From Chrysomallon squamiferum (taxonomy: Eukaryota > Mollusca > Gastropoda > Neomphalida > Peltospiridae), in the NCBI GenBank assembly GCA_012295275.1, contig CM022675.1:5471579-5481578 (forward strand): 10,000 nt of DNA, in the 5' to 3' direction. Position numbers and translations under genes: made by a program. The notes beneath the pieces were generated by a model. The model was not told the DNA's origin and searched no databases. It was given only the letters and a program-made list of their open reading frames with translations. Below, in pieces: positions 1 to 7,740 of the stretch. The first letter of the stretch is position 1; each line of letters starts with the position of its first letter.

Positions 1-104
1 TGCAAATATCAGCTGTGGAGACTATGGAAAGTGCACAAACTTGAACGGATCATACGTATGTGTGTGTGAAGTAGGATACTACAGATCAGCAAATGTCTGC
101 AAAG
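1..104 (+). CDS. EGF-pair exon, copy 1 (3' part only)
   Basis: This is the end of an exon cut by the window edge. The reading frame starts with the GCA codon at base 2 and gives ANISCGDYGKC, then TNLNGSYVCVCEVGYYRSAN and VCK. That is the bulk of a calcium-binding EGF domain with five of its six cysteines visible; the DIDEC start lies outside the window. The C-x-N-x4-Y-x-C motif for Asn/Asp beta-hydroxylation and calcium binding is intact. The exon ends in phase 1, with one base (G at 104) before the donor GTGAAG at 105. It is the GYYRS variant, shared with copies 6, 7 and 8. The protein is inferred to be extracellular; no gene name can be assigned. Confidence 0.85.
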
Positions 105-230
105 GTGAAGATTTCAATAATTCAGCTAATATTTTTATTATTGATATCCATTTCACAATTATTTATTGCCTATTTGAGTTCTCAAGGTCCAGGACCTTTC
201 TGCACAGTCTGTATCCATTCCTCTATGATA

Positions 231-700
231 ACAACTATGTAAAACTCATAGGCGTTACTAGCGAGAGGGCAGATACAGCTATGTACAACTCATACAGATT
301 AGTACTGAGACGACTGATACAACTACGTAAACTACTAGACATTATCAAACATGTGGTTAATACATTTATGGAGAATTTTACAGACTTTATTGCTCAGACG
401 GCAGAATGAATTATATCAAACTGAAAGACATTTTTACCGATATGGGAGACAGAAGTATGTACAGCACATATACAGTAGCACATAACTCTGTACAACTCAT
501 TGACGTCATAACATAGACGGCAGATACAACTATGTATAATTTACAGATGTTAGTGCTCAGAGGGGAGAAACAACTATCTCAAACTGATAGACATTAGCGT
601 AGACAGGGCGAATACAATTACGTGTAACTGAAGAACATTAAAGCAGACAGAACAAATACAACTATGAGGAATTCATATCCCGTACAACTATCTTGAACTG
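231..700 (+). repeat. Degenerate 44-bp-period minisatellite, intron 1
   Basis: A motif close to ACAACTATGTAAAACTCATA, usually followed by GACATTAGTG, recurs. Motif starts are at about 231, 275, 319, 362, 407, 451, 484, 526, 570, 614 and 658; most steps are exactly 44 bp. Copies are diverged but share the GGCAGATACAACTATG core. The period is not a multiple of three, which argues against a coding origin. Confidence 0.8.
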
Positions 701-981
701 AGATGTGTATGATATTAGTAGCCATCAAATATTAGAGCTTTCACAATCTTGCTGTGAAAACTGTTAACGTTTACAAACATGGTAGATCTATGTTGATTTA
801 AATTTAGGTTGAAGAAACATATACACTTAAAAGCAAATATATATAAATAAAACATAAATATTTAAATACACACAGATTTAAGAGATAATGAATATTGCTA
901 AAGTTTAATTAGAACAAAATGTTAGATAACCAAGAATGTATAAGATCTTCTGGTAGTATAAATTCACAGTAACTGCATAAG

Positions 982-1100
982 AATAATAATAATAATAATA
1001 ATAATAATCATAATAACAATAACAATAATAATATTGTTTTTGTTTTCAAAGTTATTACTACTACTATGTAACTATTATTCTTGTTCTTGTTATTGTTATA

Positions 1101-1141
<41 letters not shown>

Positions 1142-1176
1142 TACTATTATTTCATTATTATTACTGTTATTATTTT
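982..1176 (+). repeat. Facing (AAT)n and (ATT)n microsatellites, intron 1
   Basis: (AAT)9 spans 982-1008 and is followed by imperfect AAC/AAT triplets to about 1032. (ATT)n begins near 1101 and grades into the acceptor pyrimidine tract. The two arms are complementary and could pair in RNA across a loop of about 70-90 bases. Confidence 0.85.
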
Positions 1177-1179
1177 CAG

Positions 1180-1437
1180 AATGTACAGAAGGAACATATG
1201 GAGTTAACTGTACACAAAACTGCACTTGTTCAGTGACAAACACAGAGTCTTGTGACCAAGTCAATGGTACGTGTACATGTAAGAGTGGATGGAAGGGAGC
1301 CAACTGCACTGAGGATATTGATGAGTGTACAACTGTAAATATCAGCTGTGGAGACCATGGAAAGTGCACAAACTTGAACGGATCATACGTATGTGGGTGT
1401 GAAGTAGGATACTTCAGATCAGCAAATATCTGTAAAG
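1180..1437 (+). CDS. EGF-pair exon, copy 2 (laminin-type EGF + calcium-binding EGF)
   Basis: This is the first complete exon: 258 bp, 86 codons, phase 1 at both ends. The split first codon (G from the previous exon plus AA) gives Glu where the other copies have Val. Residues 2-39 form an eight-cysteine laminin/MEGF-type EGF domain (CTEGTYGVNC, NCTC, CDQVNGTC, CKSGWKGANC). Residues 42-85 form a calcium-binding EGF domain: DIDEC start, then six cysteines and C-T-N-L-N-G-S-Y-V-C, which fits the Asn-hydroxylation and calcium-ligand motif. Several N-x-S/T sequons are present (NIS, NGS, NCT). Copy-specific residues are TNTESC (TNTQFC elsewhere) and TVNISC. EGF pairs of this kind serve as rod-like spacers or adhesion modules outside the cell; the exact role here is unknown. 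The acceptor is TTTTCAG at 1173-1179 and the donor GTGAAG at 1438. Confidence 0.88.
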
Positions 1438-1563
1438 GTGAAGATTTTAATAATTCAGCTGATATTTTTATTATTGATATCCATTTCAAAACTATTTATT
1501 GCCTATTTGAGTTCTCGAGGTCCAGGACCTTCCTGCACAATCTGTATCCATTCCTCTATGATA

Positions 1564-2030
1564 ACAACTATGTAAAACACATAGGCGTTACTAGCGAGAG
1601 GGCAGATACAGCTATGTACAACTCATACAGATTAGTTCTGAGACGACTGATACAACTATGTAAACTACTAGACATTACCAAACATGTGGTTAATACATTT
1701 ATGGAGAACTTTACAGACTTTATTGCTCAGACGGCAGAATGAATTATATCAAACTGAAATACAGTATTACAGACATGGGAGATAGAACTATGTACAGCAT
1801 ATATACAGTAGGACACTACTCATTGACGTCATAACATAGAGGGCAGATACAACTATGTATAATTTACAGATATTAGTGCTGAAGAGAGAAACAACTATCC
1901 CAAACTGATAGACATTAGCGTAGACAGGGCGAATACAATTACGTGTAACTGAAGAACATTAAAGCAGACAGAACAAATACAACTATGAGGAATTCATATC
2001 CCGTACAACGATCTTGAACTGAGATGTGAA
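1564..2030 (+). repeat. Degenerate 44-bp-period minisatellite, intron 2
   Basis: Core motif starts at 1564, 1608 and 1652 are exactly 44 bp apart. Diverged copies continue to about 2030, where ACAACTATGAGG ends the series. Confidence 0.75.
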
Positions 2031-2296
2031 TGATATTAGTAGCCATCAAATATTAGAGCTTTCACAATCTTGCTTTGAAAACCGTTAATGTTTACAAACA
2101 TGGTAGATCTATGTTGATTTAAATTTAGGTTGAAGAAACATATACACTTAAAAGCAAATATATATAAATAAACATAAATACTTAAATACACACATATTTA
2201 AGACCTAATGAATATTGCTAAACTTTAATTAGAACACAATGTTAGATAACCAAGAATGTATAAGATCTTCTGGTAGTATAAATTCACAGTAACTGC

Positions 2297-2329
<33 letters not shown>

Positions 2330-2470
2330 TTGTTTTTGTTTTCAGAGTTATTACTGCTATTATGTAACTATTATTCTTGTTCTTGCCATTGTTATAATTA
2401 TTATTATTATTATTATTGTTATTATTATTACTATTACTATTATTTTCATTATTATTACTGTTATTATTTT
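2297..2470 (+). repeat. Facing (AAT)n and (ATT)n microsatellites, intron 2
   Basis: (AAT)n covers 2297-2328 and (ATT)n about 2396-2470. Between them a pyrimidine run ending TTTTGTTTTCAG (AG at 2344-2345) forms a decoy acceptor upstream of the real one at 2471-2473. Confidence 0.85.
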
Positions 2471-2473
2471 CAG

Positions 2474-2731
2474 TGTGTACAGAAGGGACATATGGAGTTA
2501 ACTGTACACAAAACTGCACTTGTTCAGTGACAAACACACAGTTTTGTGATCAAGTCAATGGTTCGTGTACATGTAAAAGTGGATGGAAGGGAGCCAACTG
2601 CACTGAGGATATTGATGAGTGTACAACTGCAAATATCAGCTGTGGAGACTACGGAAAATGCATAAACTTGAACGGATCATACGTATGTGGGTGTGAAGTA
2701 GGATACTTCAGATCAGCAAATGTCTGCAAAG
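2474..2731 (+). CDS. EGF-pair exon, copy 3
   Basis: This complete 258-bp exon keeps all 14 cysteines of the EGF pair and begins V-C-T-E-G after the split GTG codon. The laminin-type domain carries TNTQFC and NGSC; the calcium-binding domain reads DIDEC, GDYGKC, C-I-N-L-N-G-S-Y-V-C and CEVGYFRSANVC. The calcium ligand Asn is present. Ile replaces Thr after the third cysteine of this domain, and GYFRS marks it as part of the copy 2-5 family. It differs from copy 4 by one silent change in the exon (AAC against AAT in GANC). Acceptor AG is at 2472-2473 and donor GTGAAG at 2732. Being phase-symmetric, it could be skipped without a frameshift. Confidence 0.88.
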
Positions 2732-2854
2732 GTGAAGATTTCAATAATTCTGCTATTTTCATTATTGATATCCATTTCAAAATTATTTATTGCCAATTTA
2801 AGTTCTCAAGGTCCAGGACCTTCCTGCACAGTCTGTATCCATTCCTCTATGATA

Positions 2855-3320
2855 ACAACTATGTAAAACTCAAAGGCGTTACTAGAGAGAGGGCAGACAC
2901 AGCTATGTACAACTCATACAGATTAGTACTGAGACAACTGATATAACTATGTAAACTACTAGACATTAACAAACATCTGGTTAATACACTTATGAAGAAC
3001 TTTACAGACTTTATTGCTCAGAAGGCAGAATGAATTATATCAAACTGAAAGACATTTTTACCGATATGGGAGACAGAAGTATGTACAGCATATATACAGT
3101 AGCACATAACTGTGTACAACTCATTGACGTCATAACATAGAGGGCAGATACAACTATGTACAACTTACAAATATTAGTGTTCAGGGAAGAATCAACTATC
3201 TCAAACTGATAGACATTAGCGTAGACAGGGCGAATACAATTACGTGTAACTGAAGCACATTAAAGGAGACAGAACAAATACAACTATCAGGAATTCATAT
3301 CCCGTACAACGATCTTGAAC
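2855..3320 (+). repeat. Degenerate 44-bp-period minisatellite, intron 3
   Basis: The series opens with ACAACTATGTAAAACTCAAA at 2855 and continues through diverged copies to the ACAACTATCAGG copy near 3280-3300. Confidence 0.72.
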
Positions 3321-3597
3321 TGAGATGTGTATGATATTAGTAGCCATCAAATATCAGAGCTTTTACAATTTTGCTGTGAAAACTGTTAACGTTTACAAAC
3401 ATGGTAGATCTATGTTGATTTAAATTTAGGTTGAAGAAACATATACACTTAAAAGCAAATATATATAAATGAAATATAAATACTTAAATACACACAGATT
3501 TAAGAGCTAATGAATATTGCTAAATTTTAATTAGAACAAAATGTTAGATAACCAAGAATGTATAAGATCTTCTGGTAGTATAAATTCACAGTAACTG

Positions 3598-3598
3598 C

Positions 3599-3631
<33 letters not shown>

Positions 3632-3769
3632 TTGTTTTTGTTTTCAGAGTTATTACTGCTATTATGTAACTATTATTCTTGTTCTTGCCATTGTTATAAT
3701 TATTATTATTATTATTGTTATTATTATTACTATTACTATTATTTTCATTATTATTACTGTTATTATTTT
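3598..3769 (+). repeat. Facing (AAT)n and (ATT)n microsatellites, intron 3
   Basis: (AAT)n covers about 3598-3630 and (ATT)n about 3699-3769. The decoy acceptor TTTTCAG between them has its AG at 3646-3647. Confidence 0.85.
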
Positions 3770-3772
3770 CAG

Positions 3773-4030
3773 TGTGTACAGAAGGGACATATGGAGTTAA
3801 CTGTACACAAAACTGCACTTGTTCAGTGACAAACACACAGTTTTGTGATCAAGTCAATGGTTCGTGTACATGTAAAAGTGGATGGAAGGGAGCCAATTGC
3901 ACTGAGGATATTGATGAGTGTACAACTGCAAATATCAGCTGTGGAGACTACGGAAAATGCATAAACTTGAACGGATCATACGTATGTGGGTGTGAAGTAG
4001 GATACTTCAGATCAGCAAATGTCTGCAAAG
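3773..4030 (+). CDS. EGF-pair exon, copy 4
   Basis: This 258-bp exon is identical in protein sequence to copy 3 and so encodes the same laminin-type EGF plus calcium-binding EGF pair, with all 14 cysteines, the DIDEC start and the Asn hydroxylation motif. The only exon difference seen is the silent GCCAATTGC (GCCAACTGC in copy 3), which it shares with copy 5. The split first codon is GTG (Val) and the last base is the phase 1 G before donor GTGAAG at 4031. The near-identity of this exon and its flanking introns to unit 3 points to a recent duplication or a conversion event. The alternative is that one unit is an assembly artefact. Confidence 0.88.
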
Positions 4031-4153
4031 GTGAAGATTTCAATAATTCAGCTATTTTCATTATTGATATCCATTTCAAAATTATTTATTGCCAATTTAA
4101 GTTCTGAAGGTCCAGGACCTTCCTGCACAGTCTGCATCCATTCCTCTATGATA

Positions 4154-4620
4154 ACAACTATGTAAAACTCAAAGGCGTTACTAGAGAGAGGGCAGACACA
4201 GCTATGTACAACTCATACAGATTAGTACTGAGACGACTGATACAACTATGTAAACTACTAGACATTAACAAACATCTGGTTAATACACTTATGAAGAACT
4301 TTACAGACTTTATTGCTCAGAAGGCAGAATGAATTATATCAAACTGAAAGACATTTTTACCGATATGGGAGACAGAAGTATGTACAGCATATATACAGTA
4401 GCACATAACTGTGTACAACTCATTGACGTCATAACATAGAGGGCAGATACAACTATGTACAACTTACAAATATTAGTGTTCAGGGAAGAATCAACTATCT
4501 CAAACTGATAGACATTAGCGTAGACAGGGCGAATACAATTACGTGTAACTGAAGCACATTAAAGGAGACAGAACAAATACAACTATCAGGAATTCATATC
4601 CCGTACAACGATCTTGAACT
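4154..4620 (+). repeat. Degenerate 44-bp-period minisatellite, intron 4
   Basis: The first core is at 4154, and the series keeps the same layout as intron 3 to about 4600. Confidence 0.72.
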
Positions 4621-4897
4621 GAGATGTGTATGATATTAGTAGCCATCAAATATCAGAGCTTTTACAATTTTGCTGTGAAAACTGTTAACGTTTACAAACA
4701 TGGTAGATCTATGTTGATTTAAATTTAGGTTGAAGAAACATATACACTTAAAAGCAAATATATATAAATAAAATATAAATACTTAAATACACACAGATTT
4801 AAGAGCTAATGAATATTGCTAAATTTTAATTAGAACAAAATGTTAGATAACCAAGAATGTATAAGATCTTCTGGTAGTATAAATTCACAGTAACTGC

Positions 4898-5068
4898 ATA
4901 ATAATAATAATAATAATAATAATAATGTTGTTTTTGTTTTCAGAGTTATTACTGCTATTATGTAACAATTATTCTTGTTCTTGCCATTGTTATAATTATT
5001 ATTATTATTATTATTGTTATTATTATTACTATTACTATTATTTTCATTATTATTACTGTTATTATTTT
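4898..5068 (+). repeat. Facing (AAT)n and (ATT)n microsatellites, intron 4
   Basis: (AAT)n covers 4898-4926 and (ATT)n about 4993-5068. The decoy acceptor AG is at 4942-4943. Confidence 0.85.
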
Positions 5069-5071
5069 CAG

Positions 5072-5330
5072 TGTGTACAGAAGGGACATATGGAGTTAAC
5101 TGTACACAAAACTGCACTTGTTCAGTGACAAACACACAGTTTTGTGATCAAGTCAATGGTTCGTGTACATGTAAAAGTGGATGGAAGGGAGCCAATTGCA
5201 CTGAGGATATTGATGAGTGTACAACTGCAAATATCAGCTGTGGAGACTACGGAAAAATGCATAAATTTGAACGGATCATACGTATGTGGGTGTGAAGTTG
5301 GATACTTCAGATCAGCAAATGTCTGCAAAG
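5072..5330 (+). pseudogene. EGF-pair exon, copy 5, broken by a one-base insertion
   Basis: The exon is 259 bp, one more than all other complete copies. The extra base is an A in the run at 5253-5257 (GGAAAAATGC, against GGAAAATGC in copies 3 and 4). The laminin-type EGF domain and the start of the calcium-binding domain (DIDEC, then NISCGDYGK) are normal. The frame then shifts to MHKFERIIRMWV and stops at TGA 5293-5295, so the last four cysteines of the second domain are lost. Beyond the insertion, the old frame resumes to the donor at 5331 with no other defect. Both splice sites are intact, so inclusion would truncate the protein, while skipping would leave the frame whole. A homopolymer sequencing error is possible, but this unit also carries other private changes (AAATTTGAACG, GAAGTTGG). 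Confidence 0.8.
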
Positions 5331-5499
5331 GTGAAGATTTCAATAATTCTGCTATTTTCATTATTGATATCCATTTCAAAATTATTTATTGCCAATTTAA
5401 GTTCTCAAGGTCCAGGACATTCCTGCACAATCTGTATCCATTGGTTTAAAATGGTAACAACTAGTTTTAAAAGTAAAAACTTACTGTATGTTACATACA

Positions 5500-5960
5500 A
5501 CGTTTAATGGACAGTCTGAAGGGCAGACACAGCAATGCAAAACTCATACAGATTAGTGAACTGAGACAACTGATACAACTATGTAAACTACTAGACATTA
5601 ACAAACATCTGGTTAATACACCTATGAAGAACTTTACAGACTTTATTGCTCAGAAGGCAGAATGAATTATATCAAACTGAAATACATTTTTACAGATATG
5701 GGAGACAGAACAATGTACAGCATATATACAGTAGCACATAACTGTGTTTAACTCATTGACGTTCATAACAGACAGGGCAGATACAACTATGTACAATTTA
5801 CAAATATTAGTTGTTCAGGGAAGAATCAACTATCTCAAACTGATAGACATTAGTGTAGACAGGGCGAATACAATTACGTAGAACTGAAGGACATTAAAGG
5901 AGACAGAACAAATACAACTATCAGGAATTCATATCCTGGACAACGATCTTGAACTGAGAT
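5500..5960 (+). repeat. Degenerate 44-bp-period minisatellite, intron 5
   Basis: The series is recognisable from ACAGCAATGCAAAACTCATA near 5529 and ACAACTATGTAAACT near 5575. It carries several one- and two-base indels that upset the exact spacing. Confidence 0.62.
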
Positions 5961-6252
5961 GTGAATGATATTAGTAGCCATCAAATATCAGAGCTTTTAC
6001 AATTTTGCTGTGAAAACTGTTAACGTTTACAAACATGGTAGATCTATGTTGATTTAAATTTTGTTGAAGAAACATATACACTTAAAAGCAAATATATAAA
6101 AATAAAATATAAATACTTAAATACACACAGATTTAAGAGCTAATGAATATTGCTAAATTTTAATTAGAACAAAATGTTAGATAACCAAGAATGTATAAGA
6201 TCTTCAGGTAGTATAAATTGACAGTAAGCATATAAATAATAATAAGTAATGC

Positions 6253-6285
<33 letters not shown>

Positions 6286-6426
6286 TTGTTTTTGTTTTCA
6301 GAGTTATTACTGCTATTATGTAACTATTATTCTTGTTCTTGCCATTGTTATAATTATTATAATTATTATTATTGTTATTATTATTACTATTACTATTATT
6401 TTCATTATTATTACTGTTATTATTTT
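6253..6426 (+). repeat. Facing (AAT)n and (ATT)n microsatellites, intron 5
   Basis: (AAT)n covers 6253-6284 and (ATT)n, interrupted by TATAATTATT, about 6351-6426. The decoy acceptor AG is at 6300-6301. Confidence 0.83.
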
Positions 6427-6429
6427 CAG

Positions 6430-6687
6430 TGTGTACAGAAGGGACATATGGGGTTAACTGTACACAAAACTGCACTTGTTCAGTGACAAACACACAGTTT
6501 TGTGATCAAGTCAATGGTACGTGTACATGTAAAAGTGGATGGAAGGGAGCCAACTGCACTGAGGATATTGATGAGTGTACAACTGCAAATATCAGCTGTG
6601 GAGACTATGGAATGTGTATACATTTGAACGGATCATACGTATGTGTGTGTGAAGTTGGATACTACAGATCAGCAAATGTCTGCAAAG
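6430..6687 (+). CDS. EGF-pair exon, copy 6 (calcium ligand Asn replaced by His)
   Basis: This complete 258-bp exon has all 14 cysteines. The laminin-type domain carries NGTC. The calcium-binding domain begins DIDEC, but the stretch after GDYG reads M-C-I-H-L-N-G-S-Y-V-C. Lys before the third cysteine is Met, and the Asn two residues after that cysteine is His (CAT at 6621-6623). In calcium-binding EGF domains that position is a calcium ligand and the site of Asp/Asn beta-hydroxylation, so this module probably binds calcium poorly or not at all. Its donor is GTAAAG at 6688, whereas all other copies have GTGAAG. It belongs to the GYYRS family. Confidence 0.87.
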
Positions 6688-6813
6688 GTAAAGATTTCAA
6701 TAATTCAGCTATTTTTATTATTGATATCCATTTCAAAATTATTTATTGCCTATTTGAGTTCTCAAGGTCCAGGACCTTTCTGCACAGTCTGCATCCATTC
6801 CTTTAAAATGGTA

Positions 6814-7275
6814 ACAACTATTAAAAAAACTCATAGTATGTTACTAGAGGACAGCAGATACAAGATTTGTAAAACTCATACAGATTAGTACTGAGACGAC
6901 TGATACAACTATGTAAACTACTAGACATTATCAAACATTGGTTAATACATTTATGGAGAACTTTACAGACTTTATTGCTCAGACGGCAGAATGAATTATA
7001 TCAAACTGAAAGACATTATTACAGACATGGGAGATAGAACTATGTACAGCATATATAAAGTAGCACACAACTCATTGACGTCATAACACTGAGGACAGAT
7101 ACAACTATGTATAATTTACAGATATTAGTGCTGAGGAGAGAAACAACTATCTCAAACTGATAGACATTAGCGTAGACAGGGCGAATACAATTACGTGTAA
7201 CTGAAGGACATTAAAGCAGACAGAACAAATACAACTATGAGGAATTCATATACCGTACAACGATCTGGAACTGAG
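6814..7275 (+). repeat. Degenerate 44-bp-period minisatellite, intron 6
   Basis: The series opens at 6814 with a rearranged first copy, then follows the usual order of cores (GATACAACTATGTAAACTAC near 6901) to about 7260. Confidence 0.7.
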
Positions 7276-7548
7276 ATGTGTATGATATTTGTAGCCATCA
7301 AATATTAGAGCTTTCACAATCTTACTGTGAAAACTTTTAACGTTTACAAACATGGAAGATCTATGTTGATTTAAATTTAGGTTGAAGAAACATATACACT
7401 TAAAAGCAAATATATATAAATAAACATTAATACTTAAATACACACAGATTTAAGACCTAAAGAATATTGCTAAACTTAAATTAGAACACAATGTTAGATA
7501 ACCAAGCATGTATAAGATCTTCAGGTAGTGTAAATTCACAGTAACTGC

Positions 7549-7599
<51 letters not shown>

Positions 7600-7737
7600 T
7601 TGTTTTTGTTTTCACAGTTATTACTGCTATTATGTAACTATTATTGTTGTTCTTGTTATTGTTATAATTATAATTATAATTATGATTATTATTATTATTA
7701 TTACTATTATTTTCATTATTATTACTATTATTATTTT
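7549..7737 (+). repeat. Facing (AAT)n and (ATT)n microsatellites, intron 6
   Basis: The (AAT) tract, 7549-7598, is the longest uninterrupted one in the window at about 50 bases. (ATT)n and mixed ATT/ATA sequence cover about 7661-7737. The decoy acceptor here reads TTTTCACAG, with AG at 7616-7617. Confidence 0.85.
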
Positions 7738-7740
7738 CAG

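Larger units (their letters stand above)
105..1179 (+). other. Intron 1 (1075 bp)
   Basis: Donor GTGAAG and acceptor TTTTCAG frame this intron. The exon 1 frame stays open past the donor for 101 codons and stops with TGA at 407-409. A 44-bp-period minisatellite fills about 231-700, with TGACGTCA at 501-508. From about 700 to 960 the sequence is A+T-rich and conserved between units, with AATAAA at 846-851 but no recognisable gene. (AAT)n begins at 982 and (ATT)n runs from about 1101 to the acceptor. Unlike the other introns, its (AAT) tract is interrupted by CAT and AAC triplets, and the decoy acceptor reads TTTTCAAAG, so it lacks the CAG. Confidence 0.85.
1438..2473 (+). other. Intron 2 (1036 bp)
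   Basis: This is the shortest full intron. The exon frame stays open for 101 codons to TGA at 1740-1742. TGACGTCA lies at 1824-1831 and AATAAA at 2167-2172. It lacks the 10-bp segment (TGTGTACAAC-like) found before the palindrome in units 1, 3, 4 and 5, and shares this absence with units 6-8. Its last part, with the GATCTTCTGG and TTCTTGCCATTG variants, instead matches units 3 and 4. It therefore looks like a mosaic of the two unit families. No gene is seen on either strand. Confidence 0.85.
2732..3772 (+). other. Intron 3 (1041 bp)
   Basis: The exon frame runs on only to TAA at 2944-2946, because a C-to-T change turned a CAA codon into TAA. Compared with units 1, 2, 7 and 8 there is a 3-bp deletion just after the donor (SAIF in place of SADIF or SANIF). 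TGACGTCA is at 3125-3132. The AATAAA present in the other introns reads AATGAAA here. The middle stretch, about 3320-3590, is conserved A+T-rich sequence with no gene seen. The intron has the same length as intron 4 and differs from it by only a few bases. Confidence 0.85.
4031..5071 (+). other. Intron 4 (1041 bp)
   Basis: The exon frame stops early, at TGA 4105-4107, where TTCTCAAGG became TTCTGAAGG. TGACGTCA is at 4424-4431 and AATAAA at 4767-4772. Apart from such point changes and one-triplet changes in the microsatellites, it follows intron 3 throughout. Its acceptor is TTTTCAG with AG at 5070-5071. No gene is seen. Confidence 0.85.
5331..6429 (+). other. Intron 5 (1099 bp, longest and most altered)
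   Basis: This intron is the most diverged of the set. From about 5445 it has TTTAAAATGGTAACAACTA where most units have CTCTATGATAACAACTATG, followed by a stretch to about 5515 not found in units 1-4. The palindrome is broken by one extra T (TGACGTTCA near 5758-5766). AATAAA is at 6101-6106. A short extra segment with AATAATAAGTAATGC at about 6237-6251 precedes the microsatellite. No coding potential is seen. Confidence 0.82.
6688..7740 (+). other. Intron 6 (1053 bp)
   Basis: The exon frame ends at TAA 6804-6806, inside the altered segment TTTAAAATGGTAACAACTA that it shares only with intron 5. After that segment the sequence returns to the family seen in units 7 and 8, with no 10-bp segment before TGACGTCA at 7076-7083. 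AATAAA is at 7419-7424. The stretch between the minisatellite and the microsatellites, about 7275-7545, is conserved A+T-rich sequence without a recognised gene. Confidence 0.85.

Noticed and set aside
835-855. TATATATAAATAAA as a TATA box or polyadenylation signal in each intron
   Set aside because: A+T-rich sequence gives such matches by chance, and the EGF frame continues across the intron by splicing. It is kept only as a note for the retained-intron idea; unit 3 lacks AATAAA.
2416-2473. Leu-rich stretch in frame with the exon that looks like a signal peptide directly before VCTEG (also near 3715, 5014 and 6372)
   Set aside because: It is the (ATT)n microsatellite read in one frame. The apparent first codon is TTG, not ATG, and the stretch lies in the intron before a good acceptor.
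2327-2530. Tyr-rich + strand frames over the microsatellites (also at 3629, 4925, 6283 and 7597)
   Set aside because: They are an out-of-frame reading of (ATT)n running into the EGF exon in the wrong frame, with no conserved motif.
2229-2537. Minus-strand reading frames rich in Asn and Leu (also at 1064-1489, 3531-3836, 4830-5135, 6164-6493, 7481-7804 and 8855-9106)
   Set aside because: They are the reverse reading of the EGF exon start plus the AAT/ATT tracts. The poly-Asn and poly-Leu runs come from the microsatellites.
7246-7443. A 65-residue minus-strand frame, also at 8555-8752
   Set aside because: It lies in conserved intron sequence of only two units, has no recognisable domain, and is interrupted in the other copies. 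Recurrence is explained by unit duplication.
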